Position numbers and translations under genes: made by a program. The notes under the pieces are model-generated. The model was given only the letters and a program-made list of their open reading frames with translations. It searched no databases and was not told the DNA's origin. Of a stretch of 64,000 nucleotides of DNA, positions 26,290-39,811 are shown one piece after another (position 1 is the first letter of the stretch; every line of letters starts with the position of its first letter). The stretch comes from Physcomitrium patens (lineage: Eukaryota > Streptophyta > Bryopsida > Funariales > Funariaceae), in NCBI RefSeq assembly GCF_000002425.4, contig NC_037271.1, forward strand, positions 10,984,178 through 11,048,177. The letters are read 5' to 3'.

Positions 26290-27266
26290 ATATTATCTTC
26301 TTTCACAACCATACTTCTCATTTTTTGGTTGTGTCGTTTCTTTGGACAATATTGAGCAATGTGTTTTGGTTCTTTGTAATACAAATATAATCCTTCTTCA
26401 CGACGATGAGTCTTTTCTTGCTCAGTAAGAGATTTGAAACTTACTGCATCAATTTGCATATCCTTTACTTCCGAATGTATGTATTGAAGAGGTGTTGGTA
26501 TTGCCATTGAATTATAGTAACGTTGAGGTCCACTTGTACGGTTCTCAGATCGAAATTCAAAAAGGCAATTGTTGCTCTTCATAGCAAAGTCAATTGCTTG
26601 ACTCAATGTTTGAGGATCAGGTAAGTTTAGTATTAATTTTTTTACCTCATATTGTAATCCGTAGAGAAATTGGCTAATAAGTGCAGTATCAACCTACTTG
26701 ATACCAGTTGTAAGTTGTTGAAATTGTGAAGCATACAACATTACTGATAAATTGCCTTGTCGTAAAATATGGATCTTATTGGTTGCAACACGAATTACAT
26801 CATGTTTTCCATACATGGATCAAAACTTTGCCAAAAAAGCCTCTAGATTATCTAATATTGGATCTCGTCATTCAAGAAAAGATGAAAACCACGATAGTGC
26901 TTAACTTGAAAGAAGCGTACCAATGAATCTAACTTGGGATCTTGGAATTGGATAGCTTTGAGATTGAAGTTCAATCACAAGTTACACTTTATTGATAAAT
27001 CCTCGAAACTTGGATCTGGTACCATCAAACTTTTTGGATAGGGCAATTCTTGGTTCTTTAACACTAGAAGGACGTTCCACCATAAGAGAAAGGACATGAT
27101 TTGGTGTAGATGTTGAAGCAGCTCCAACCATTTCTATATCTTTACTTCCTGCTAATCTTGTTGCTCTTTGTGGTGGTAAATTGAGTTGATGCATCGCAAG
27201 CATTAACTCCCTCAATTACTCTTGCATTTGTGCCATTGCACTCTTCATTTCAACAAGTTCTGCTAT
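26178..27266 (-). pseudogene. Element C gag, broken
   Basis: Colinear with the intact gag of element B. The start codon is ATA, and stops split the frame (pieces at 27215-26982 and 26606-26178). The zinc knuckle is damaged: the first Cys pair region reads LYYKEPKHIAQYCPKKR, so the second Cys is replaced by Tyr. Confidence 0.8.
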
Positions 27267-27465
27267 GATAACACTTAGAAAAGAGAAGATGTCTAGTATC
27301 GCTCAAGACAAATAGAAGAGAGGAATTGAGAACAAGGAAAATACTAAGGACAATATCAATTTAGAAGAGAGTAATCCGCAACTTCTAATATGCTTATATC
27401 TTATCAAGAAAAAAGGATAATCCACTCTTAATCAAGATTAGACAAAGCTCTCATATTATAGGTGT

Positions 27466-27476
27466 ACTCTTGTCAA
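27466..27476 (-). promoter_or_regulatory. Element C primer-binding site, complementary to its own transcript start
   Basis: The minus strand reads TTGACAAGAGT starting two bases after the 5' LTR. The LTR itself contains ACTCTTGTCAA (27664-27654 minus), beginning 31 bases after the start of the TATATATA box (27695-27688). The match is 11 of 11. Confidence 0.75.
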
Positions 27477-27478
27477 TT

Positions 27479-28039
27479 TGTCAAGAACAAGAACTTGATG
27501 AAAAAATAATTCAAAGAAGTGAGCCTTCACTCAAAGAAAGGTAACAAAATATAAATAAACAAGTATGTATATTGAAAGAGAAACTGGAATGGCTATTGCC
27601 AAAAGACAAGAAAACTAGAGACCCTTGAAACTAGACTGGAAGCAAGAAAGGAGTTGACAAGAGTGAAGAAGGCTTCACTCTTGTCTCTATATATACTATC
27701 TAAATAGAGGCTTTGTGGCGACGTTCTATAGAACCTCCAATATGAGTTGACTTTGTAGGACACATGCCTTGACTTACAACGCAAGTTTTTCTACATGTAG
27801 GCCACATAGTTAGCTTAGTCTTCAAGCTAACAACATGTGTCACACATGGCCAACTTATTGACCACGTTTTTAATCCAAAAAGTCAATTAAATACACCTAT
27901 GAAGTCAAAGCAGCGTCTATGAAGCTTCAAGGAAGCTTTCATATCAAATACTATAGAATTAACTTACTTTTATCTACTTTTATTTACTTCTACCTATTTG
28001 TATATGTAATTACTGGCTTACATGAGTATGTCCATGACA
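27479..28039 (-). repeat. Element C 5' LTR
   Basis: It contains TATATATA (27688-27695) and a perfect 13-bp inverted repeat with a 4-base loop (27656-27668 and 27673-27685) straddling the predicted transcription start. Its ends are TGTCAAGAAC and CCATGACA on the plus strand. Confidence 0.9.
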
Positions 28040-29230
28040 GAATAAGACCATTATTAAATATTGCACAAGATTTTAGGAATATGGTCTTTATTGTAGTTGG
28101 AAAAAATTATTTTTTAATATAATATCTTTTTTTACAACCATGCTCTTCAATTTTTGATTGTATTGCTTCTTTGAATTTTTTTGAATAATATACTTAGTTT
28201 CTCTATAAAATAAGTACAATATTTTTTAATGACATTAAATCTTTTTTGCTCAATAAAAACTTTGAAACATATTATATCAATTTGCATAAGTTCAAGGCTT
28301 AATGAATATTTTTTTAAAAATTTTGACTTCATTTTTTCCTCTCTATCCAAATATTAATTCATGGTGTCTTTCAAAAAGTTGTTTATCATATGTAATGACT
28401 TCAACAATAAACTATTTTAATGAATTTGTTTTTAATATTGTCAATAATAAATCTTTGACAATATCTTTCAATCCATATTAAAATTTATTGATAAGAGTTT
28501 TTTCATCCCAATTCATATCACAAGCAAGATTTTGGAATTTAATAATATATATGATAATTAAACATGATCATTGTTGTAAAAAAATAATTTGATCTTTGCT
28601 ATTTTTTTTACTCATTTTTTCTAAATGTGGCCATAGATACTTTTAAGAATGAATTTAGGTCATATAAGAATTATAAATCATTTTCTATTAAAGGTACAAA
28701 TTAAAAAAAATACTTCTAAAGATGAATGTGCTTATGAATCCAACTTGAGTAAATCCATAAAGAGATTGGAAAAGATGCAACCTTAGATAGAACTTAACTT
28801 ATTGTAGAAATCATTAATTTTTTTATCTTATTCCATCAAACTTCTTAGGTATATTAATCCCTATTTTTCTCATACTCATAGTAGCAAGACTTCTTAGGTA
28901 TATTTATAATGTTGATCTATTTCTTTCTCTCAATTCAATAACTTCTTAGCATAGATATTAAACTTGATTATTGATTTCTTCCATGTATGTAGGAATAGTA
29001 CTTCCATAGTTAACATTATTAATACATGAAAATTTTAGCCAAAGAGTATTAAAAAGCTCTTGAAGATCTACAATAGTTTCAAATCTATTCTCATTTCCAC
29101 CAAATATGGCATTTATAGTTTTTTTAATATCTTTTTAACAAAAAATATCAATAAATCTACAATTCAAATTAAAAGAGGGTAATTTGTAACTTCTAATATT
29201 AAATAAAAAATTCCACAAAGATGAATATTC
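28040..29230 (-). mobile_element. Element D, gag part and leader: continuation after element C
   Basis: Sequence from 28040 aligns with gag of elements B and C at DNA level (for example the zinc-knuckle region near 28130-28240 and the leader near 29170-29200, where AAGAGGGTAATTTGTAACTTC matches the B leader). All frames are broken. The right end, including the 5' LTR, cannot be placed beyond about 29230. Confidence 0.7.
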
Positions 29231-30532
29231 TATTCTTTTTTTTTAATAACAAATCAATGTTAAAAAATAAAAAATCTTGAAATAAGATTAATAAAAAAAT
29301 ATTTACCTAGATTGATTTTTAAAATTATATGATTCTTTGTCTTTTTATTTGATTTTACTAATATATTATGATTAAATTATATCAAAAATTATATCGAAAA
29401 TTTGAATGAATATACATATATGTAACAATATTACATAGAAGTAACTACTTAAGTTGATTCTTCAATAAAATAAATATTAACCAAGTTCTTTCTAAAATGT
29501 AAGTTGGAGAAATCAAAATAAATCCTATAAGTTTTAAAAAAATTGTTTTTCCTACATTTGTAGTTTAGTTTATAAAATAAACTTCGTTTAAATATAAAAA
29601 AAATGAGATACTGGATAACATTCAATCTATTATTATCATTACTATTATTTGTCTATACATATAATATGTGTTTTCTTGTATATACATGTATACAATTTGT
29701 CTGTATGTGCTTGAAGTAGTGACTTGGTCTGTTGTCTTTAAATAATAAGTATATCTCGATCTTCATTTTAGTTTTAATTCGATTTTTTGTTTCATTTTAT
29801 TGAAGATGTTTTTGTTCATTTTTAACATTTATTAATTTATTTTTATTTCATTAATATTGCAAACTGTGCAACTCAAGCTAATTATCAAGCTAATTATTTA
29901 TATTGGTCTTAACTTATATGTTAGAAGAAAATATATTCTTAAAATCAATCTTTATTTTTTATTTTTTATTTTTTTAAAATCATAATAGTTATAACAAAAA
30001 AAATAAACAAAAAAAGGATGGCCTCTCTCAATTTTAAAAAGATATTGCTTAAATAAGATTAGCATTTTGGCTATTAAGTTATTTCTAATTTTAATTTAGA
30101 TATTACCATTTTTATTTTATATAGTTCTTTCATATATTAGTAGTTTTGTTTTTTCACAAACTTATTTGTCAGTGTTCAAAATATCAAATTGTACTGTAGA
30201 CAGTACACAATAATGTTGGAAGATGTTTCTATTTTTTTGGTTTATCTGTTTTATTTGTTTTATTTATTTAGTGAAATACACATGCGTCATTTTTTTCTTT
30301 CTAATAATTATTTTATAGAAACCTGGTGCAATTTTTATGACTGAGAGTTTGTACCTAAACATTGCCATAATATGTTTGATAAAATACTTAATGAATCAAA
30401 CACAAGTCTATCCAAACCATTTTAAAGTTAAACAAACAATACAAGTTAATAAAATGAAAATATAATTCATATTATTATTCAATATTTTATGAAAACAATA
30501 GTAGAAGTCGTGTTTGGTAAATAAACATTTTG

Positions 30533-30563
<31 letters not shown>

Positions 30564-30849
30564 AGTCCGGAGACTAGAAAAAATGAATTTGGATAAACAA
30601 ATTTTTTCTTTATCATGTACTTTCAAAGTTTGTAATATGTGGTATTGTATGGGAAATTTAAGCTAATATTTGTCCTGTAAGTGACTATGCATGCAAATGA
30701 AATTTATAGAACTACATTAATGTCCTGTTCATATTCTGTTATCTATTATATAATTTAACGATGCATCATATGCACAATCCCATAAAATTTAATTTTAAAA
30801 ATAAAAATCAATAAAAAGAAAATTATAAAAGTCTTAAGCTCTCAATTTG
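29231..30849. other. AT-rich intergenic sequence, no gene seen
   Basis: No convincing coding sequence. A (TA)n tract lies at about 30532-30560. It may include further decayed parts of element D. Confidence 0.55.
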
Positions 30850-31351
30850 AGACATGGAAAACCATAACTTTCACTTTAACTCCCCGCGAACTTTAAAGGT
30901 AACGCTGGGGTCGTCGTCACCTCCGTCGTCTCCGTCATCGTCGTCACCACCTCCGTCGTGGCAGCCATACCTCCGTCGCCGCCGTCGTCATCGTGGTCGC
31001 GATAACCGTGGTCTCCGTCCCGGTCCCCGTCGTCGCGGGGACAGTGGTGGCCCCGAGCGAGCAGCAAGCAAAGCAGGGGAATGCTCACGCGTCCGCGCTG
31101 CAGCACCAGCACCAGCAGCAGAGTAGCAGTAGCAGTAGCAGTAGAGTAGACGACACCCGACGATGCTACGCGATGATGCGATGCCTGCGCTGCCCCGCCC
31201 TGCCCTCTGCTACTGATGCCCACTCTCTCTCGCTCTCTACATCTACAATCCCCCTTTTCCCGTTTTTTGTTTGTTTGCTGGTGCGCCACTCGGCTTGCCC
31301 CCTTTACATCTCTTCTCCACTCTGAATCTTGCTCTTCCCCCCCGCAATTTG

Positions 31352-31385
<34 letters not shown>

Positions 31386-31478
31386 GTTCTGATTATATCT
31401 CGGCTAGTGTCCGTCGTGTTGTGTGGGGTGTTGTATCAAGTCTCTCTTCTCTTCTTCGTCTCGCACCGAGATTTCGTC
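30850..31478 (+). promoter_or_regulatory. Promoter and 5' leader region of the GDI gene
   Basis: Composition changes abruptly to GC-rich at about 30885. The region holds GTC/CCG repeats (30910-31050), a CAG/AGCAGT-type repeat (31100-31145) and a (CT)n tract at 31354-31383, about 95 bases before the GDI start codon. CT-rich tracts near transcription starts are common in plant promoters. Open frames here are repeat-driven and I do not count them as genes. Confidence 0.6.
31354..31383 (+). repeat. (CT)n microsatellite in GDI leader or core promoter
   Basis: About 15 CT units with no interruption, close upstream of the coding start. Confidence 0.9.
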
Positions 31479-34400
31479 ATGGATGAAGAGTATGACGTGA
31501 TTGTACTCGGCACTGGCCTCAAGGAATGTATCCTCAGTGGACTTCTCTCTGTCGATCGTCTCAAGGTGGTGCCTCTTCCTCGATCTGAACCTTTTATAGG
31601 TTTGCAGATCAGTGTTTTTGTTTGTTTGTTTTGTTTTTATTTCCTTTCTCTTCTTCTCCTTAGGTTGTAGTGTTTTGTGATGCAATCGTCCTTCGATTGT
31701 TGTTATTTTGGTGGATTGTGAAGGTGGGGCGAGGTGTTTCTGGTAGGCAGACCTAATCGTGGGTAGTATGAGGGATTGTGTGGGTTTATGGGGGGTTGCC
31801 AACTTTGAGTTAGCTAGCGAAGATGGCGATGGGAATCAGGGAATTGCCGCTGGCGGCCATACAGTGGGTTGGATTCTCTACAACTGGATGGGTAGTGAAT
31901 TGCGAAGGGTGTGAGAGAGGAGTGGTGAAATTAGTATTTTGAATCTGTTTAAGGGTGCGCGTTCTGATGATCGCTGGATGATCCTGTGGGATGGTGCAGG
32001 TGCTTCATATGGACAGGAATGACTATTATGGCGGAGCTGCTGCATCATTGAACTTGAACCAGGTGAGAATGATGTGCTAGCCTCTTGTCTCTTGCTCAAA
32101 TTCGTGCACAAGTAACGGTGAGGTTTTCTCCTCGTTATTTCGAGTGTCACATGCTGCTGTTGAACTTCTTAGTAAGTGTTCTTTAGTTGATAGGTTTTCC
32201 TTCTCAGCCTGTAGTCACGGTGCTATCACGGCATGCTTCAGTAAAGGGGCCGCTGATCGTATTGTTAATTCTCTTCACAAGGTTCATTTTCCCGTGAGGT
32301 TAGCACGGTGGGTTAGTGTGAGAAAATATAATTTGATCAGGTCTTGCTATTGATTCATTTATTTGCGTAAAGAGAGCACTGAATGTTAATGAAGTTTTTG
32401 GCCCCAAGTATTTTACTGTTAAGGTTTAGCGAAGATTTTAACTGAACACTTGCTGTGAGTGATCAGTGAGCTACTCTGATCTTCGGTGATTTTTGGGCAG
32501 TATACGCGTTTTTTAAATGTTAATTTTGAGAATTGTTCCTACTTGAACTATCAAGTTAAAAACCTGCTTAATCCAGTGTGTGGAGAATGTTGATCGACAC
32601 ACCATGGTGTCAACCATGAGCAGAATTACACTGGTCTTGTTTCAAACTTCGCTAATCTCCTTCCCTCTTTCTCTTTACGAAGATTTTAATCTTTATGTAA
32701 CCATCACATGTGGTGTGGCAGTTGTGGAAAAAATTTAAAGGAGATGAAAAGCCTCCAGCCTTCCTGGGGTCAAGCAAGGAGTATAATGTGGACATGGTCC
32801 CCAAGGTGAACTGGGCATGGATGTGACATGTGTTTGTGGGCACAAAAGTGATTCCTTCAAATTTTGTGTCTTGTAATGGTTTTGAATGTTCGCAACAAAC
32901 CGAGATGAAAGTTTCCTTCAAGTTTTAGTAGCGTATATTCGAGTCACAGCGACGGTTTTTTAATTTTCGTTGTCTCTCGCAGTTTATGATGGCAAATGGC
33001 ACCCTTGTGAGAGTTCTCATCCACACGGATGTCACAAAATACCTACTGTTTAAGGCTGTGGACGGCAGCTACGTCTATAAGCAGGGAAAGGTGCGTCGTT
33101 GCATTCTTGTTGAAGAGTTTATGTCCATAATTTGAGGCATTCTTGAGTTCCTTCGTCCCTCTTAATTGGATGCGTTCTTTGCCTATCCTGGACCTATCTT
33201 TTGAAGGTTTTACTAGTATATGCATATAACCTCTCAAGGTAATCTGAAGGCTGTCGATATGATTTTAGAGCTGGCTGTGCTAGGTCATCTTTCCATTGTC
33301 TGCCTATTATTATTAACTTGTGTTCATTCTTTTCCGTTTCCATAGGTGTACAAAGTTCCATCTAATGACGTGGAAGCATTGAAGTCTCCTTTGATGGGGC
33401 TATTTGAGAAGCGGCGTGCTAGGAAGTTTTTCATCTTTGTCCAGAACTACGATGAGGCAGATGCTAAAACACACGATGGAATGAACTTGCAGACAGTTAC
33501 AACGAAAGAACTATTCGAGTATATTACCTTATCTAATATTGACTTCTTTTTCATACTGATTTTGTGGATAACCATTCTTGAGAGCTTTGTTTCTTCGTAG
33601 GAAGTTGCTGAGAATAGCAATAGTCGGATGGTTTGTGGTGTGGTCATTCGGAAAAATTGTGAGCGATTTTACTCCTTTCTGAATCTTACTGCACGAATTG
33701 TTATGCAGGAAGTTTGGTCTCGATGCCAACACAATTGACTTCATTGGGCATTCTTTGGCGTTGCATCGTGACGATCGTTTCTTGTCTGAGCCAGCGTTGG
33801 ATACAGTGAAGAGAGTGAAGGTATGCCTTTATTTCCTGCTAACACACTCCCTGTTATAGCTCATTCTGTTTAATCCACACGTTATCTTCACAAGATTTTT
33901 ATCAGCTCTACAGTTTTGTTCGCTACAACCTGAGTTGTCTTTTTTTTCTTGGTGCAGTTGTACGCAGAGTCAATGGCCCGGTTTCAAGGAGGATCACCTT
34001 ACATCTATCCACTCTACGGCCTCGGCGAGTTGCCACAGGTTCGCGTTTAGTTTGATTCAGTTTTTATGATGCTGCCTGTTAGTAAGTGTTCCTTACAGGC
34101 AAGATGTGTCGCCTGTTCCTGTACACCGAAATATGTTTGAAGGTTGGCTTGGAAGGGCTGGTTAATATTAGTCTCCTGTTTAAAGCTAGTCCGGTCAGTA
34201 GTGTGGTAGGGTTGAAGCTCTGAATTTTTCGGTATGACTATTGTTTTAGGAAATCAGGATTCTGGAGTAGGAGAAGTCAACTGTACCAGTTGTGTGCTTG
34301 GGGAATGTCTCACGCCGATGCCCATTCTGATGTGTGTGTGTATACCATAATATGATTGACAGGGATTTGCTCGTCTTAGTGCCGTGTACGGAGGCACCTA

Positions 34401-36098
34401 CATGCTTGCCAAACCTGAGTGCAAGGTAAACATCTGGTTCTGATGCTGAAGTTTTCTTGCATCGTCTGCTTTTCCTAGACATCATGCAGTTATTGTGACA
34501 TTCCATTGGTTCATTCACGAATTCTGATTTGTTTGAACTTGACTCATCCAACAGGTAGAATTTGATGAAATGGGTCAAGTTATGGGGGTTACTTCCGAGG
34601 GGGAGACCGTGAAGGCCAAGAAAGTTGTTTGTGATCCATCGTATTTGCCCAATAAGGTAATTTGCTGATTTGAAGGTCCTTATTAGCACTGTGCCTATGG
34701 CTTTGTAGACTATATCACGGCGAATCATCTAACGTGTCCACCTTTGTGAAACATGGGATGCCGTTGCTTTCTCAGGTCAAAAAGGTTGGGAAGGTGGTGC
34801 GTGCTATCTGCTTCATGAGCCACCCAATTCCAAATACCAATAATTCTGACTCCGTTCAAATCATTCTGCCACAGAAGCAACTTGGCCGCAGATCAGACAT
34901 GTAAGCCGTGTACTTTTGGTTTGATTTTAAACAGGAGGAGATGTCCAATTATTTGGGTTCCTGTAAAATTTGAATCGAGGTTGACCTGTTTATAATCTAT
35001 CATGCTTCTGGCTCGACGTGAATTTTTTCAATGATTTTAATGTCTAACTTTATATTTGCCATATCAACTGTTAATGGAACGATGTAATGTTCTGGGCTTG
35101 CTGGCAGGTATGTGTTCTGTTGCTCTCACTCTCACAATATAGCTGCAAAAGACAAGTACATCGCATTTGTTTCAGCAGAAGTGGAGACGGACACTCCGGA
35201 AGCTGAGCTGGAGCCAGGGCTTGCACTTCTTGGACACATTGATGAGAAGATAATTGACATGTACGACATGTATGAGCCAGTCAATGATCCCTCACTCGAC
35301 AACTGCTTCATTTCTAAGGTATCAACTATTCATCATTTATTTGTGAATATGACTCAGCTTGTCTAGTAGGCTACTTCTCAATTTGGATACTCTTTGTGTC
35401 ACCCTAGAAGGTATGATATTGCTTTGCAATTGTTGTAACTTTCCACTCGACATGGTGTCGAATGGTTTTCAGCTTGTCTCTTTGATTATGTTCAATGGCA
35501 TTGCACTTTATCTGATGAGCATTGGCAAGTAATTCTAAAAAAATCTTTAGAAGAAGATGCATAGGTTTTTAATTCCTGGTGTGTGTTACAGAGCTACGAT
35601 CCTACTACCCACTTTGAGACGACAGTTCAAGATGTACTTTCAATGTATACAAAAATTACTGGCAAGGTTAGTTGTTTCATCAGTCCTCATCGTTGTAAAA
35701 TCAGCATATATTTAGCCAAGACTTAGTACTCTCAAGATCTTATATCTGCATATTTCATATTACAGCCAACTGACATTTGTAGCACCATGAAATTCCCGCT
35801 CTATTTTAGGGGAATGTGACCCCAGTTTGGTTTCATACATCCCATATTATATCAGAAGCATAATTAAATGGACTTATTAAAACAGGGTCGTATCTTCTTA
35901 AACACCATTCTACCTAAATAGACACTGATAATTGTTTTTTTTTTTTTTTTTTTTTTTTTTCAAAGTATTGCCAGTGTATCTGACGTGGTTATTCTATAAA
36001 CATGACATTTGGATCGTTGACATGACGGCTTTCGTGGATGACTACAGAACCTTGATCTGAGCGTGGACTTAAGTGCAGCAAGCGCTGCTGAGGAGTAG
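31479..36098 (+). CDS. GDI: Rab GDP dissociation inhibitor, 13 exons, intact
   Basis: GDI extracts GDP-bound, prenylated Rab GTPases from membranes and keeps them soluble in the cytosol for reuse in vesicle traffic. Exons: 31479-31565, 32000-32062, 32722-32805, 32983-33090, 33346-33518, 33709-33820, 33958-34038, 34363-34425, 34555-34656, 34776-34900, 35108-35318, 35592-35666, 36048-36098. All introns are GT-AG and phases fit, giving 444 residues, the normal plant length. Landmarks are [16 protein letters not shown] (nucleotide-fold-like N terminus), [38 protein letters not shown], the Rab-contacting stretch [44 protein letters not shown], and the ending ASAAEE. No break or missing motif is seen, so I take it as functional. 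The last intron (35667-36047) holds a T run of about 23 bases. Confidence 0.97.
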
Positions 36099-39000
36099 AG
36101 AGATGGGTGTTTCATACAAGGTATTTTCTCCAGTGGACCAAGGAGTGCCTCTAAATACCCCAAACTCAATTGTTAAATACTTTTGTGAAAGGCGGTTTAC
36201 ATTTACATGTTTTTCCAATGACGTAAGCGGAAAAATCTTTTCCGCAAGCCATCATTATCATTCGACATCGTTTATCGTAGTGACCATCGGTTTTTCTTAA
36301 ATGGATGCAAAGGAAATTTCCTCACTATCAAGTTTTGAATCTTGTTGGCACATCTGCGTTAATATGGTTACACGCCTCCTTGGCAACTATCACTTTCATG
36401 TGATTATAGATGCAGTGTTAACTCGAAGCTAGATGTGATAAGCAGTGGGCCCATCATTGCCTTTCCTGTGGAAATGAATGCTTCTCAACCTTCTTCCATC
36501 ACTTATGTTATCTACAAAAGAGCAGCTCTTAAAAGGTTTTTGAAAGATTTCTTATGGTAAAATTAACTAGAAAATCTTGAGCTACATTCCCTGTGGAGAT
36601 CGGGTAGAACAGACCTTAATATTTATACAGGGTTGTTGCAAACAATAACAAGATGCTCTTACGTATAAGGAAACAGATTATGTAACTGAAGCACTGGAAT
36701 GTATCAAAGCTTTGTTCTTTTAAAATCACTAATTCCGTTGGGGTGGCAAATTGAGTATTATACTTTGGTACAAGTGTAGTATTATACTGTAGTATTACGT
36801 GGTGACTGTTTAGATGTTTACAGGTGTTCTAGTTGCATCAAAACAGAAATGATGTTTATCTTTAGAGAACAGGACTTCTTTATTATTATCGTAAGTAGGG
36901 AAATTTTATTGGCTACATGGTTCTGCAAAAACATTGTACTCAAATTATTCTAACTAAGCTTTTTACTGATTACTTAAGTAAATGTTTATACACCATGCAA
37001 AGTGTTATGTTCGACAACTTTCCCTTCTTTGTTTCTTTTTTATCTTATAAATACTGCATGATATTTTGATTTATTTTTTCTCTTCTTAATTTTGTATTCT
37101 TAATTTTATTGAGCGTGTTATTTAAGTCAATAGTAAAAAAAAACATGTAGAATACAAGAATTAAAAATTAAATTTAACACTAATATAAACATGTAAATGT
37201 CTTGTGTTAAATTGAACCTATATTCTAAGAGTACTACTGAATTTAATTCATTTCTAAACAGGCGCACAATAGTATACTCAATAATTAAAAGAAATATATG
37301 TCCATAAGCACACAACAAAAGAATAAAAGAACATAGACCAAATTTTTTTCAATATATGAAAGAATTAGAATAGGTTTAATGCTATTGATAAAAAGATTTA
37401 TGTTTGAATGTCTTGGACTATCTCACAAGTTATTATATCCTAATTAGTTAAAAGTGTAATATATTGCATTAGATTATTTATAAAATAAAGTGGGTTTTGA
37501 TCCGCAATTATAATAAGATGGCACAGTTCTTGAATTACTCCATCGTTCACTAATAATATATTTTGAAAATTTTAGTTTTTTTAGATTGAACTATTCACTT
37601 AAAATAGAGTCCTTATTATCTTACTGCACGTATATTAGATGTCCTTTATAAAAACAAATACTTAGTATTGAAACATACGACATTGTTGCTACTGTTACAA
37701 AAAGGACAAGAATATAAACATATTGTTAAATTTTTATTTTTATTTTTTAAGCCTTCTTTTTGGCCTGTGGAATGGTGTTTAGTGTATACATGCATATATT
37801 TGTTTTAAGATTAATAATAATAGGGTTTGCTTGCACATTATAAACATCACCTCTAACTTGGATCTCCATATTACGAACAATTGCAGAAAAATATCTTATT
37901 ATATGAGCTAAAGGATGTACATGTAATAGATTGTAACAACTGGAAATAAGCTCAATTAAAAACAAACCTGTAATTCATCTCAATGTGGCCTTAATTTGTG
38001 CAAATAAAAAAAATATATATATATATATATATATACCTCATTAATATGCTTGCAAAGCTTCTAAATAAATCAATTGTAAAATATCTTTTGAGTTTTTTTT
38101 AAAAAAAATTAATAATAATATTAATTTGAAATATTTAAATAATGAACTAATATTTATTTAAATAAAATAAAATAAAATATAAAAACTTTATAGCATTTTT
38201 TTAAAAAATTGTTAGAGTTTAAGTTTTGAAAAAAGTTATATTTAATATTTTTACAGGGTAAGTTTTTTACTAAATTTGTGTATTTTAAAAATAAAAAAGA
38301 CTTCATTTTACATATATAATAGTTATAAATTACAAATTTATATATTATATTTTTATTTACATTTATTTTCATGATTTTTTTTTCGTTTTGAAATATTATT
38401 TGAATTTAAAATAAATTGTAATTTTAATAGATGTAGACTTAAAACCACAGTCTATTAACATTTACAATTCATTTTTAAAACTAAAAACGTTTCTGATTTC
38501 ATTTTTCTTAAAATTTTATCACAATGTTGCTTAACATCATCATATAAAATTGTAAACTTGGAGTATAATTCCAAAAACACGCACAAAGACAACTTCCACA
38601 AATCAATCAGAGGCAGACAATTATCCTAATTGCTTTAACACCCACATGGCTCTACTTTTCCCTCAAAAAAATTGCAAAAATACCAATCAGTAATTGAAGC
38701 CAGACAAAGTTCACTTTCATACAACTCAAAAGTTGGCTCTGAAAAGCATATGGCACATTTCTACTACATTGGCCTTATCAAACTTTGCCTCTGAGCTTAA
38801 ATGGTCCTTGCTGGTACACACCTAAAATTTCAAGTGTTGGACGTGTGTAAAAGTGTTGGATCTAACTTGAACTTTACTAACGGAAAGAAAGAATTTCTCA
38901 CTTTCTAGACCTTGAAACCACTTTCTACTAGGTGCAAATTGAGTACAATCTTAATAATGCAAAGCTTTACAGATGACCACCATCTCCAAAGAGAATGCAG

Positions 39001-39811
39001 TAGGGTCCATGGATTTGAAGTTGTGGCAGGGGAATGTGTAGAGGGCTTGCAGCAGAATGTGCAGCTGAACAAGACATTTGCCAGTGTTGGCAAAAACTAG
39101 TCTAGAGAAAACCTTTCGGATTCCGATCGTTGGTAACCACGATGCCATGTGTGTGTCGCAGCATCACAAGACTGGGCAGGAAAGACTACGCCAGTGCAAG
39201 GATCTGTACACTGATGCATGAGAGTGAGGCTCTTGAATAGAGCAAGACGAGATAATCTTTGGCACTGCTGTGGTTGCGCGGCTCACCGAGAGTACACTCA
39301 ACACTAAAAAAGAGTGTTCCCTGTGGATACACCACAATATCCCTCAAAGTGAAGAGTTGGTTATGCCATCCGTTCGAAACTTCTTCAACCCGTGCTTCTT
39401 ATACTATTGACTGGGCTCTATGCTGAATGTCGCATTTAGTCACGATTGTGAAGAGAGACTTGGAGGACATGATTGTTCCTCGCATCTGAATTGTTTTTGT
39501 TCTTTTCAGACATCACGTAACAGCTGGCGATGAGTTAACAATAGGAGTGTACGTAAAATACATCAAGTTCATATTCAAGTTCATGCAAATACCAAAAGGT
39601 ATGTAATATGTACTGGAACTACACTGAACTAATATCGAAGAACTTAGCTCGTAAAACCAATTCGTATAGACGAATTAGTGGCAAGGGCCTCCATTCTGCC
39701 GCCGCTGACACTTACGGTGTCGATGTGGTTACCAAGACGAAGGCTCTGTCGGAGAGGAAATGACAAATTGCACTCGCTTAGAGCAAGTCCCATGCTCATG
39801 AGATGATGGAA
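36099..39811. other. Intergenic: GDI 3' side, AT-rich stretch, and 3' side of the acidic-protein gene
   Basis: The first few hundred bases probably include the GDI 3' UTR. From about 37000 to 38900 it is strongly AT-rich with a (TA)n tract at about 38012-38034. Sequence at 38900-39811 is less AT-rich; its end probably includes the 3' UTR of the minus-strand gene at 39812. No supported coding sequence. Confidence 0.55.

Larger units (their letters stand above)
21745..28039 (-). mobile_element. Element C: Ty3/gypsy chromovirus-type element, full length but inactive
   Basis: Two LTRs of about 562 bases (21745-22306 and 27479-28039) flank gag, pol and an extra frame on the minus strand. The LTRs differ at about 40 positions by eye (around 93% identity). 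GAATA follows the right LTR and AAATA precedes the left one, a target duplication with one change. Both flanks are element D, so C jumped into D. After the left LTR comes the reverse complement of a polypurine tract (AGAAGGGGAGGT). gag has lost its ATG (now ATA, 27266-27264) and both gag and pol have stops. Confidence 0.9.

Noticed and set aside
30854-31325. Overlapping open frames of 90-137 codons on both strands before GDI
   Set aside because: They are coded by GTC/CAG-type repeats in a GC-rich promoter; frames are open on both strands at once and the proteins are low-complexity.
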